Shown one piece after another: positions 10,193-19,686 of a stretch of 64,000 nucleotides of DNA. The first letter of the stretch is position 1, and every line of letters begins with the position of its first letter. A program made the position numbers and the translations under genes. The stretch is from Chaetoceros tenuissimus (Eukaryota; Bacillariophyta; Thalassiosirophyceae; Chaetocerotales; Chaetocerotaceae): positions 1,116,001 through 1,180,000 of the forward strand of contig BLLK01000020.1 of NCBI GenBank assembly GCA_021927905.1. Direction: 5' to 3'. The notes beneath the pieces were generated by a model. The model was not told the DNA's origin. It did not search any database and saw nothing but the letters and a program-made list of their open reading frames with translations.

Positions 10193-10655
10193 TGTCCTTG
10201 AAAGGTCTGAGAATACCTTGAAAAGATTGCAATCAAATTCATTGAGAGAAGGTGCTCAACAACGTACTGCTTGCTGCTGTGCTCTCTATGCTCTGTGCTC
10301 TTCTCTCTGTGCACCTATGTTTGTAAGTACACTCTATTTCTTATTTTTGGACTAGATGACGTCATCTCGGCGCACGCTTACAAGATATTTACATGTACAT
10401 ACGTACCATGGAAAGTTCTCTCGCGGTTGTCCTCTGCCACGAGTTTTTAAATAGCAGTTCATGTTGTTCCGCCCCTCTCTCCTTTTCACACATTATATTT
10501 TTTGCATGTGCTATGTGCTTTGTAATTGGAGTGTGGAATTCAAGTACTATCTATATTCCGTCAGCTAGATACCCTAATTAGAACACAAGAAAAGCAGTCG
10601 TGGCCTAGGAAAAAGCTTTGATTCTCAATTCACTTCTCCCTCCGCAGCATCAAAC
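10193..10655. promoter_or_regulatory. Divergent promoter region with TGACGTCA palindrome
   Basis: 463 bases between the starts of the DHHC gene (minus) and the CaMK-type kinase gene (plus). The one clear site is the palindrome at 10355-10366. No protein or RNA gene is evident. Confidence 0.6.
10355..10366. promoter_or_regulatory. CRE/bZIP-type site, GATGACGTCATC
   Basis: A perfect 12-base palindrome containing TGACGTCA, the bZIP/CREB consensus. TGACGT half-sites are known cAMP/CO2-responsive elements in diatoms. It lies about 290 bases before the kinase ATG and 163 bases before the DHHC start. The identical 12-mer recurs at 23091. Confidence 0.55.
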
Positions 10656-12446
10656 ATGGATTCAAACCTCTTCATAGCAACGCATGCTCTTAAAATCAGT
10701 GATAGGAGAAACTCTTCCTTCGATGGCTCATGCTCCACCCTGAATCTCCCAACACGTAAATCCTTTGACACAGTCAAACCGAAAGATGAAAGTAAATTTT
10801 CAAAGAATATTCGTGCTGAAGGAGCTATGCCTATATCTCGACTAGTGGAAAATGTTACCATGGCACTGATGGACGTGCACAATAAATCATATGGACGGCC
10901 TAATCCCTTTGCACACGGGGCTCTATCACAACTCAATAGAGTCAATGATAATTGTTACAAAGCTTTTGATCTCAAATTTGTACCAGAAGAAATGGCATGG
11001 AACGGCTTTGTTAGATATAGCTCTATTCAGAGAAAAAAGGTCCCAAACTCGACAGAAGTTAAAAAATCTAAATTGGAAGGTAAATTTGCATTTCGAGTTG
11101 AGTGCATCAAAGTTTCTTTGCCAAAACCTACAAAGGGACATCAGACGCTTTATGAAATCGAAGAAAACGCAAGTGAAGCACATTACAGTATTGATGTCAT
11201 CACACATGATGTAAAGGATGTGAAAAGTCTAGATTCATCTACACGATCTGTTATTTGCGATGTGACCTCTTATCTAGCATCAGATATTCAACAACAAATT
11301 TTACTGGATAGCCTTCCAGATTTTCCAGAGGGGAGAAATGGGGATTCTTTCCGGTCAATTTACCAATTGAACAAGAGACTGAAGAGCGGGTCCTTTGCTA
11401 CTGTTTGTATTGGCACACACCGCAAAGATAGAACAAAGGTTGCAGTCAAATGTGTCAATCGCAAGAAGCTATCACCGAATGATGATGTTTCCATATTACA
11501 AGAAGTAGGAGTAGTTACATCTCTCAATCATCGAAATATTTGTCCAATCACTGATTTTTTTGATGAAGAAGATGCCTACTACATAGTCATGCCGCTGATG
11601 GAAGGAGGAGATGTTTTTGATAGAATTGCAGCTATGAAACACTATGATGAGGGAGTGGCTAGAGTACTAGTCATGAAGATGCTTCAGGCGATCTCTCATT
11701 TACATGAGAGAAACATTGCACATTGCGACCTCAAGTCAAGAAATTTACTGCTTCACAGTACTGCTGATGATACCTCTGTTGTAATTGCAGATTTCGGGTT
11801 TGCTGCAAGGGTGTATGCTTCTCAAAGTTTATCAAGACGCTGCGGAACACCTTACTTTGTAGCTCCGGAAATCCTTTTGCAATCTGGTTACGATACAAAA
11901 TCTGATTTATGGAGTGTTGGAGTAATTATGTACTCTATACTTAGTGGGGGTCTACCATTCACTGGAAAATCTCACCTTGAACTATTCAAAGCAATCGTGA
12001 AAAAGAATTTTGATTTCGAAGGACCAGAATGGACAAATGTTTCTTCAGATACAAAGGATCTGATCTGTAAGCTATTGGTGAAAAACCCTAAAAAGCGATA
12101 TTCAGCCAAGGACGCATTGAAGCATCCTTGGTTCAAGACAAACATCAGACTACTTTCTACAAACAATCTCAACATTACTTCTCAGCGTATGAAGACATTC
12201 AATGCAAGATTGGCCTTCAAAACTGCTATATTGGCAACGCATACAATCATATTCTGGAGAAATCTTGCTAGACGCAGTAAGGAAACAAGTGAAGAACGCG
12301 AGGCAAAGACCAAAGAGGTTTTGTTCAGAGTATGTGGGTCTTTTAATGACGATTTCATCGATGTTGAAGATGCAAGCACTGAAAGTGAAAACAAACCATC
12401 TGACGAGTCGGAGCACGATACCAAAAAGCCTAAGGTTTTAAAGTAA
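10656..12446 (+). CDS. CaMK-type Ser/Thr protein kinase with CaMKII-like regulatory segment
   Basis: 596 residues, one exon, ATG at 10656. The first ~225 residues match nothing I know. The kinase domain (about 230-497) shows a glycine loop (KSGSFATV), the ATP lysine (VAVK, near 264), a catalytic loop (HCDLKSRN, near 356), DFG (ADFGFA), an APE-type segment (CGTPYFVAPEIL) and a DLWSVGVIMY helix, all typical of the CAMK group. After the domain, SQRMKTFNARLAFKTAI closely resembles the CaMKII autoinhibitory/calmodulin-binding segment (KKFNARRKLKGAIL). The catalytic-loop Arg is Cys (HCD for HRD), so this is a non-RD kinase that should not need activation-loop phosphorylation. Calcium/calmodulin control is inferred from the tail. 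No EF-hands are present, which argues against a plant-type CDPK. Confidence 0.9.
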   Translation: MDSNLFIATHALKISDRRNSSFDGSCSTLNLPTRKSFDTVKPKDESKFSKNIRAEGAMPISRLVENVTMALMDVHNKSYGRPNPFAHGALSQLNRVNDNCYKAFDLKFVPEEMAWNGFVRYSSIQRKKVPNSTEVKKSKLEGKFAFRVECIKVSLPKPTKGHQTLYEIEENASEAHYSIDVITHDVKDVKSLDSSTRSVICDVTSYLASDIQQQILLDSLPDFPEGRNGDSFRSIYQLNKRLKSGSFATVCIGTHRKDRTKVAVKCVNRKKLSPNDDVSILQEVGVVTSLNHRNICPITDFFDEEDAYYIVMPLMEGGDVFDRIAAMKHYDEGVARVLVMKMLQAISHLHERNIAHCDLKSRNLLLHSTADDTSVVIADFGFAARVYASQSLSRRCGTPYFVAPEILLQSGYDTKSDLWSVGVIMYSILSGGLPFTGKSHLELFKAIVKKNFDFEGPEWTNVSSDTKDLICKLLVKNPKKRYSAKDALKHPWFKTNIRLLSTNNLNITSQRMKTFNARLAFKTAILATHTIIFWRNLARRSKETSEEREAKTKEVLFRVCGSFNDDFIDVEDASTESENKPSDESEHDTKKPKVLK

Positions 12447-13590
12447 TGTAAATATTGATACTTCAATCTTTATAGTAGACATACTTCTGATGTGCACTTT
12501 TAGCTTTCAAAGATGAAAATGATTGCATAATGGTCAGGCAAAGCTGCAATGGTGTCAAGCAATCTCAAGAAATCCCATATCCCATGGCCAATATAATTCC
12601 ATATTGCTACATATCTTTTCAGTTTACATGACACTCCCAACTCCTTCAAAGCAGTTGCATACTGTTTGCTTATCGCCATTGTGATCTTGCTCGCACATTT
12701 GTCGCTTCTCACTCCACGATTTCCAAAATGCAACAGGATTGCTCATTATTTCTTCATTCTCAACTTGCTTCTCATTTCTTTTGAAAGGACTTTGTCGACC
12801 TCGCTCTTCTTTCATCACGTTTCCTTGAGAACGAGAAGAAGATATATCCTTCTTCTCACTAGTGGCACTGCCTTTGTTGTTTGGTTCTATGATTTGTTTC
12901 TTGGAGTGTTGAAAGGACATTCTTGTGGGATGAAACGAAATATCCCTTTTTGCTATGGTTCGTATTCAAAATGTGCAGTAGTTGCTGCAGATTTGGCAAC
13001 ACTAGACATGAGAGGTAAGTAAAATGGGTTAAATTGTACAATAGTTGATATGTTACTCCAACAAATAATATATTATATATGGTATCAAAATACGTGTCTA
13101 GTAGTCCTCGTTTCAATTATTTTCATGATTTTGTCCAATGACGTCTCTTACTCAATATCTATATCTACATAGCATAGACAGAATCTCTTAAAATAGGTTT
13201 TAATCTTGCGTTTCAAAATGCCATTTGTACTGTCAATGCAGATGATATGACGTGGCGGCAGAATTTTGAGAGCAGAGCCACTGATTTTAGAACACAATTC
13301 AATTTGGAATTCCATCACTTTATGGAACGGCATCCTACCACCAATAAATGGATTGGCTGCTGACTGCTGACTCTATTCCAATTATTGATACATTCATTTA
13401 AAGGCCAAAGAAAAATAATCCTTATTTGAATTCAAGTGGTTCGAGCATTTAATTTCAAAGAGTTCTCAGGTTACACTCACGCATTTGCAAAGCTTCACAT
13501 TGGTTGTCAAAAGTGACAAGAAAATTTGAATCCGTTGAATCTGACACATCAACATCATTTGGACTCATAATTAAAGAAACAACAAATACA
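12447..13590. other. Spacer with weak or broken coding traces
   Basis: Apart from the doubtful minus-strand trace at 12500-12920, I see no gene here. The right half is A/T-rich and presumably holds the promoter of the apyrase gene at 13591. Confidence 0.5.
12500..12920 (-). pseudogene. Possible small gene split between two frames
   Basis: Two overlapping minus-strand frames look partly coding. The first runs from the ATG at 12920 (MSFQHSKKQII..., then EEIMSNPVAFWKSWSEK) and closes near 12624. The second, out of phase, continues to 12500 (AISKQYATALKELGVSCKL... ending HYAIIFIFES). Read together they suggest one small protein of about 130 residues with a frame break near 12700. No in-frame splice solution was found: each GT...AG pair I tried in the overlap is a multiple of three. 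It could equally be two chance open frames. No family is recognised. Confidence 0.2.
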
Positions 13591-15415
13591 ATGAGAATAA
13601 CAACACGAAACATACTGCTACTTTCCTATTTTCTTGGAATCTGTATATCTAATGCATCAAGCAAGTCTAGGCATTCTATAGAGTCTCCTTTTCGAATTGT
13701 AAGTACGAGAAAAACCAGTCCCATCTACAACATACTTTTTTTCAAATGCCAAAATATTCACATATGCAAATGCACTCACACATTTTATGCTATAGGTCAT
13801 AGATGGTGGATCTACAGGGTCCAGATTACACATTTTTGAATTTCAAAAGGATTCTGTAACAAATCAGACTGAATGCATTAGGCTGGGGTCAACACGAGTA
13901 GATGAACCTCTGACTGCATATGCCAGAACACAAGAACAAATACAAAATGCCCAAGCAGTCAATGCGACTCTTGTGTCAAATCATTTACTGCCTCTATTTC
14001 TATATGCGGCAGATATAATACCCACAGAATTTCATGCATCTACATTTGTTCATTATCAGGCGACTGCTGGTATGCGATTAATTCCCAAAGATGAACAGCA
14101 TTTGGTGTATGATGCATTGTATGAAGGGTTACATAATAATTCTCAATTCGTTTTTTCAAATTTACAACGAGAAAATATCGCTACTCTTGATGGTGAAGAA
14201 GAAGCTTTGTATGGAGCTGTGGCTGCGAATTATTTGAAAGGAGTAGTAGATGTGAAATTGCACATGATCAACAAGGACGGTATCGTAGAAGACGAAGCAT
14301 TGGACTTTGATGGGCCACTAGGAGCTCTAGATATGGGCGGAGCTAGTATGCAAATTGTATATTTACCACATGAAGAATTTGAAGATGATGAGCTTGACGA
14401 GGATGCTCAGTATCATTTGACTCGAGATGATACTTTTGATATACATAAGGAAATGATGCAAATATCAGACTGGAACGATGGCGATCTTGAAGAACTTCCA
14501 ATTTTGCAAGATAGACCAAATCGACTCAATGGAGATAAATTCTTTTCAACATCATACCTATCCTATGGTGCTGATCAATTCAGAGAGCGTTTATGGAATA
14601 CCTGGGTTGTTGAGATTCTCGCATCTAATAGCGACAATAAAGTCATTTTGAATCCCTGTAGTTTCAATGGATATGAATCTGAATGGAAAGGGTTCACGCT
14701 ACGTGGTACAGGAGACGCTAAGAAATGTGCTCGCGAAGTTAATCGTTTGATCCCACATCACCAAGACACAACTGAGGATATAGCAACTATGAAAACCGTA
14801 GGTGGTGTATCTCACCCACCAATCCGTGGACATTTTTTCGCCATGTCCCTATTTTTCTTTACTTTAGATTGTTTAAGGGAGCTTTCAGGTCATGAAAAGT
14901 TGAACGATACATGGCCTACTCCCAAAATTTCAGACCTTACAGAGGCACTTGATATGCTTTGCACACGAGACTGGAAAGATGTAAGTTTAGTATGGGTTGG
15001 TCAGATCTCAATCTTCACATATTTCATTGATTCTCATAGTTTAATTTCCTAACAATAGGACTTGTCAAAAATTCCAGGCAAAGCTCACGAATTTACAAGA
15101 CCTGCTGTTTTACCTGATCGTTGTTTTGAGAGTGTATACATGGTAACACTTCTCCGAGACGGTTTTGGATTCAAACCAGAGTCTAAAGATATCACTTTTA
15201 CATTTTTAGTTGATGGAAACGAAGTGGAATGGTCAATGGGGATGGCTATTTCCCATTTTGCCGAAGATCATCTACATTCCACATCTTTTCGTACTGTAGA
15301 TGGTGAGATTGTACGTTCAATCAACCAAACCCATTCGGGCGATAATTGTACCTCTATGTTCTGCTACATGTCATCAAAATTTCAAATTGCAATGGGCAAT
15401 TGGAGAATTTATTAA
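13591..15415 (+). CDS. Apyrase / GDA1-CD39 family nucleoside phosphatase
   Basis: Three exons: 13591-13698, 13796-14980 and 15059-15415, GT-AG and phase 0, giving 549 residues. CD39-family enzymes remove phosphate from nucleoside tri- and diphosphates, either in the secretory lumen or outside the cell. A signal peptide (MRITTRNILLLSYFLGICIS) is followed by the apyrase conserved regions: VIDGGSTGSR (ACR1), QATAGMR (ACR2), DGEEEALYGAVAANYL (ACR3, with the catalytic Glu) and GALDMGGASMQI (ACR4). The first intron separates the signal-peptide exon from ACR1. No C-terminal membrane segment is evident, so a soluble lumenal or secreted enzyme is likely. It could serve Golgi nucleotide-sugar recycling or external phosphate scavenging; the sequence does not decide. 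Confidence 0.9.
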
Positions 15416-15536
15416 GAGGGTCTAGTTAGCGTTTTCTCATACACGATGCTTTGTATTCTACACTATTTGTACAACGTAAATTAGTAAAGTGATTATTAGC
15501 TACACTTACAAGCTTGTAGATTTTTATTCTATAAAT

Positions 15537-16238
15537 CTACATAATTGAATCGTCATCACTAAAGCTATCTTCCCCTCCTTGATCTGGAACTTCTGAGTGC
15601 ATAAATTCAAATTCGTCGTCTTCATTCTTCAAGTGGACGTATTCCTCTGAAGCTCTCAAAAAGGTTACCATTTCTTTGTTCATTTCTTCTGTTTGCTCCT
15701 GTTGGGTTAGTTCTCGATGAGCGTACATTCCTGACTCACACTCAATATGGATAACATCATTCCTACTTTTATCGGACTCAATCAAAACACTCGTTTCGCC
15801 ATTCTCGTCAATGGTGACATGTTCCACAATCTTTTCCGTGATGGAAATTTCGTGCTTCTTCCATATAGTCCCATAAGATCCAGACTTTTGAGATGTAACT
15901 TCACTTGGATTTGGTCTATTCTCAGTACTAGAAGTAACGTCAGAAGAAATCACATTCAAACTCTTTTGCTTTTCGACCAAGTTTTGAGGTAGTCTACCAC
16001 TGACAAGAAAGTCTCTGATGGTTTTCGTTGGAATTCCACTTGGAAAGTACTTTTGCTGAATGTTGTCAAATATTTCGTAGGTTCCGTGGGATACACTATC
16101 GAAGATATCATGGAGATCTGATGCTGTTAGCTTTATGCATTCTTCGAATGCATTGTCCCAGGAAGCTTGGCCATTGTTGTACAGCTTGATCAAATAATTC
16201 TTTCGAATGGAATGAAGCCTTGAAATGTTTCCACCCAT
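15537..16238 (-). CDS. Hypothetical protein with N-myristoylation signal
   Basis: 233 residues, single exon, ATG at 16238. The family is not recognised. The first residues, MGGNIS, fit the N-myristoylation rule (Gly2, Ser6), suggesting membrane attachment. Residues 1-90 look folded and helical (LHSIRKNYLIKLYNNGQASW, then EIFDNIQQKYFPSG). The middle is Ser/Thr/Asn-rich. The C-terminal third is acidic and ends VPDQGGEDSFSDDDSIM, with likely casein-kinase-2 sites. There is no signal peptide or membrane segment. The 3' end is convergent with the apyrase gene about 120 bases away. Confidence 0.7.
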   Translation of the reverse strand: MGGNISRLHSIRKNYLIKLYNNGQASWDNAFEECIKLTASDLHDIFDSVSHGTYEIFDNIQQKYFPSGIPTKTIRDFLVSGRLPQNLVEKQKSLNVISSDVTSSTENRPNPSEVTSQKSGSYGTIWKKHEISITEKIVEHVTIDENGETSVLIESDKSRNDVIHIECESGMYAHRELTQQEQTEEMNKEMVTFLRASEEYVHLKNEDDEFEFMHSEVPDQGGEDSFSDDDSIM

Positions 16239-16695
16239 TCTTAGTTATAGATATTGATATAAATATTCAGATGATGTGTGGGGGACTAGTGAGTATACAG
16301 TATACAAGATACCTGTTGGCTGAGTAAAGGGAATAACATACCTGATAATCTAATCCTTGTGATGCTAATCGAAATGCCGATAAATATTCAAATCGAATTT
16401 GATTCAATGCAAAGATTATATTGCTTCTGTTTGCCTTTTTTCACCAGAATATTTGATTCGAATCTATGAAAGTTTACAACTCTCCCGAGGTAGAGTTATC
16501 AGATCATAACTTCTCACTACTTGAACTATGCGGAATCGTAGAAATTATATTTGCGTAAGTAAGAGTAAAGATAGAGAGAAAGAAGTCAGGTAGACAAGGA
16601 TGGCTTGCGTTCTAAAAAACGTAGCTTTATAAAATTGAGATGTTTGAAATCAAAGGCTTTGAATTAAAGCTGGTAGTGTCAGAGAACAAATAGAT
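16239..16695. other. Intergenic region
   Basis: A/T-rich. It holds a direct/inverted GTATAC-A-GTATAC element at 16293-16305, just upstream of the myristoylated gene. I see no coding or RNA gene. Confidence 0.5.
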
Positions 16696-18000
16696 TCAAT
16701 TTGATATCGTTAACTTGTAGTTCTTCTTTTCAAATGAACAAGCATCAACAGGATAGATGTACTCATTTTGAGTTCTCTCTTCAAGTGTTCCTCTCAAGAA
16801 CCTCTTACATGCTCTCTGAAACTTTCTATCAAAGTGCCCTTCCTTTGAGGCATCATCATTATCCTTCTTCCTCCGATATGCTTTAAAAAGAGGACATAAA
16901 TGCTTATGACCTAGACCTCTACTTCCCGTCTCCTCATGATGAAGGTAATTGAGACGTTGATGGTCTTTACAGCAGTAAGAAACTACTCGACATCCTTCAC
17001 ATACGAGATTTTCGTGATCTACTGTATCCTCTTCATCGCACGTATAACAAATGTTTTGTGCATCTTCACTTCTCAAAGCGATATATTTTTCCAATGAATC
17101 GATGCAGTCGTCTGTGGTTTCTTCAACCGTAAAGTGCTCCTCTTTTTCGTAGATGAAAATATAAAAATCAAGGACAGAGTAAGCCAAATACCCAGTGCGA
17201 GAAAGTAATTGGTGGTGCAAAGGCCTCACCCAACTAATCTTGCGAACCTTGTTCAGGAATGCTTGGTGATGAACTTGCTTTGAAAATCGTAGTTTATCAA
17301 AATAGGAATAAACTAAAAAGGTTCGCGCAAGTGTCACCCACTGATTTGTATATTCGTTTTTACCTGCATTCTTTAACATTGCTAATGATAAAAATTCAAC
17401 TGCTTGGAACAGTCGATCAGGGGAACGACTTAGTTCAAATAATACTTTTTCTAGAAACAAAAGTCGTAATGGGCTTCTAGCTCCAGGTCTACGGATGATA
17501 TCAATGGAGTCTTGGGTAATCATATCGATTCTATCCTTTCTTTCAATAATCTTCTTCACTGTATCCTTCCTATCATCATTCTCTCCCTCTGTCCACAAGA
17601 GCAATAAATTTGAAAAAGGCTCTATGCAAGTTCTAAGTTCTTCTACAACGGGATATTTCATAATGTCATTATAGACAATGGCTGCTTCGGCATAGTTCTG
17701 TAATCGAATATGATCGAACAGTAGAAACGAACATATTCCAGATAGTTCAGTTCTATATGATTGGTGTCGATTGATGGAAGCAAAATCACCTTCGACGGGC
17801 AAAGTCAGTTCAAGCTGCTCCTTTAAGACTTCAAGGTGCTCACGTTTTCTACAAACTCCGAAACTATCAAGTTCTTTGTCGAGTTTAGATATGGTCTTTT
17901 CATAGACCTCTACATTCTTGAGGTGTTTAGCTCGTTCTTGCTTTATAGACTTTTTGCTTTTGCTTCTCTTTCCCATTTTGATGCAACAGTTTTTGAACAT
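16696..18000 (-). CDS. MYND-type zinc finger protein
   Basis: 434 residues, single exon, ATG at 18000; MGKRSKSKKS at 17976 is an equally good start. A basic N-terminus (KRSKSKKSIKQERAK) leads into a long helical region without motif (about 30-310). A MYND-like finger follows (CYTCDEED, CEGCRVVSYCCKDHQ, then GLGHKHLCPLFKAYRRKK), and a basic tail ends the protein. MYND fingers bind short Pro-rich peptides and act as protein-interaction modules. The same architecture, finger included, recurs at 53862-55270 in this window, so the two are paralogues of one family. Specific function is unknown. Confidence 0.8.
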   Translation of the reverse strand: MFKNCCIKMGKRSKSKKSIKQERAKHLKNVEVYEKTISKLDKELDSFGVCRKREHLEVLKEQLELTLPVEGDFASINRHQSYRTELSGICSFLLFDHIRLQNYAEAAIVYNDIMKYPVVEELRTCIEPFSNLLLLWTEGENDDRKDTVKKIIERKDRIDMITQDSIDIIRRPGARSPLRLLFLEKVLFELSRSPDRLFQAVEFLSLAMLKNAGKNEYTNQWVTLARTFLVYSYFDKLRFSKQVHHQAFLNKVRKISWVRPLHHQLLSRTGYLAYSVLDFYIFIYEKEEHFTVEETTDDCIDSLEKYIALRSEDAQNICYTCDEEDTVDHENLVCEGCRVVSYCCKDHQRLNYLHHEETGSRGLGHKHLCPLFKAYRRKKDNDDASKEGHFDRKFQRACKRFLRGTLEERTQNEYIYPVDACSFEKKNYKLTISN

Positions 18001-18663
18001 CCGTAGATCGAATCTGAAATTGCTAAAAATCGATTTGAAAACGCGGTTAAAAGAGCTGTTCTACAATGATAGGCTAAAATAGAAACAAGGTCTCAGTATT
18101 TCATTCAAAGTTATTAGATTACACATTCAAACATGACCACCATGAATCTAACATGCAATTGCTACGTTCTTCACCTTTTACGTACAGAGGGATATTCTTA
18201 CATTTGCTCCGAATAGAAAATCCAAAACATTGGAAGTGTTTCCTCAAATATCAGCCCCATTTAACAAGGAAATGCTTTGACCAGAGCTTCGAATCGAATC
18301 GCCTTTTTGATATTTTAGTAAGTATGCTTTCAGATAAAAAATATCTCCAAGTCATTGTATCTGTGCTCGCATTTTTCAAACAATTCAATGGATCAATCTA
18401 TGTAAGTCAAGCACCATATTATTAAATTAAATATAGCAACGATCAGAAAAGCAATGAATACCCATTTCATTACGAAAAAATTAAAGAGACAAACTAATCA
18501 AATAAATAGTTACCCAAACCTGACGAAGGACAGACGAAAATGACTACATTGACGAAGATCGAAGATTGAACGCGATCAACAATCATTACAGTCATACTCT
18601 TATGTCATTACAAAATCTAGAGTGTAGTTTGTGCCTTGGACTTATTTATAATCAACCGCCATC
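18001..18663. other. Divergent intergenic region
   Basis: Lies between the MYND gene start (minus) and the AIM24 start (plus). A 90-codon open stretch at 18153-18425 has no recognisable domain and I do not support it as a gene. No other feature is seen. Confidence 0.5.
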
Positions 18664-19620
18664 ATGTACACTACAATCGCAAAGGCTTCGAGGAGCCTCC
18701 TAGCAAAATTATCTAAGGGTCAGAAAATCATCCAGACGCAGAAAAATATCAGATGTCTCTCAACAAATTTACCTGAGAAAGCTGCTCCTTCTAGTTTAGA
18801 AAAGGCTTCATCCGATGGAGTACTGGCCAAACCGATTAATTTTGATATTGCGAGTAAAATTGATGGAAATGAGTCTCAGATTTTAACAGTGGCAATACAA
18901 CCTGGTGAGATGCTGAGGGCAGAATCAGGTGCAATGATGTACATGACAGAGGGTATCTCGATGAATACATCTACTGGCGTTGGTGCTTCTGCAGGATTTA
19001 AAAGATTTCTCACTGGACAAAATGTGTTTATATCTGACTACACATATAGTGGAGAAGAAGGGACTCAAGGGATTGTTGCACTAGGAACTGATTTTCCATC
19101 AAAGATTGTCAAATTGAATATTGAAGAATATGGTGGGAAATTGGTTTGTCAACAGGGTGCGCTACTTTGTGCATCACATACCATTGATATTGAGGTTGAA
19201 TTCACAAAGTCTTTTACCAGTGGATTTTTTGGAGGAGAAGGTTTTGTTCTACAATCTTTAACAGGAGAAGGTGATGTGTTTGTCAAAGCTGGAGGAACTG
19301 TTATCAGACGCGACTTGAATGAAGGAGAAAAGCTCAGAATATCTTCTGGAAGCTTAGTTGCATTTTCAAATGGCGTCGAGTACGATATTGAACAAATGAA
19401 AGGTTTCAAAAATGTTTTATTTGGCGGAGAGGGGCTGTTTGTAACAACATTGACCGGACCGGGAACTGTATGGCTGCAAGGCCAGCCGCCCGACAGAATG
19501 ATCTCCGAAATTGCACGACGAGTGCCTTCGGGTGGTGGAATTGGATTAGCTGTGCCAATTGGCGGTTCTACTGGCGGCACAGGCGAGGGCGGTGAAAGCG
19601 GTGGAGAGAACCAAACTTAG
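18664..19620 (+). CDS. AIM24: AIM24 family mitochondrial protein
   Basis: 318 residues, single exon, ATG at 18664. The N-terminus is rich in Arg/Lys/Ser and lacks acidic residues (MYTTIAKASRSLLAKLSKGQ, then RCLSTN), a typical mitochondrial pre-sequence. The body is the AIM24 (TIGR00266) fold: AIQPGEMLRAESGAMMYMTEGI, a Gly-rich stretch, then GGEGFVLQSLTGEGDVFV and LFGGEGLFVTTLTGPGTVWL, ending in a Gly-rich tail. In yeast AIM24 supports inner-membrane organisation (MICOS integrity), and bacterial relatives are uncharacterised beta-helix proteins. Length and motif order are normal for the family. It is convergent with the HA/PDZ gene, with only about 65 bases between the stops. Confidence 0.93.
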   Translation: MYTTIAKASRSLLAKLSKGQKIIQTQKNIRCLSTNLPEKAAPSSLEKASSDGVLAKPINFDIASKIDGNESQILTVAIQPGEMLRAESGAMMYMTEGISMNTSTGVGASAGFKRFLTGQNVFISDYTYSGEEGTQGIVALGTDFPSKIVKLNIEEYGGKLVCQQGALLCASHTIDIEVEFTKSFTSGFFGGEGFVLQSLTGEGDVFVKAGGTVIRRDLNEGEKLRISSGSLVAFSNGVEYDIEQMKGFKNVLFGGEGLFVTTLTGPGTVWLQGQPPDRMISEIARRVPSGGGIGLAVPIGGSTGGTGEGGESGGENQT

Positions 19621-19686
19621 ATTAGAACTTTTAGTATTTAAAAATATCACAATCTTCCCACCTAAAATGTTGAAAATTACACTATA

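Noticed and set aside
12666-13022. 118-codon plus-strand frame rich in Leu/Phe
   Set aside because: It lies opposite a charged minus-strand frame. Hydrophobic plus-strand text is what the complement of Lys/Glu codons gives.
18153-18425. 90-codon plus-strand frame between the MYND and AIM24 genes
   Set aside because: No recognised domain, and it sits where two divergent promoters are expected.
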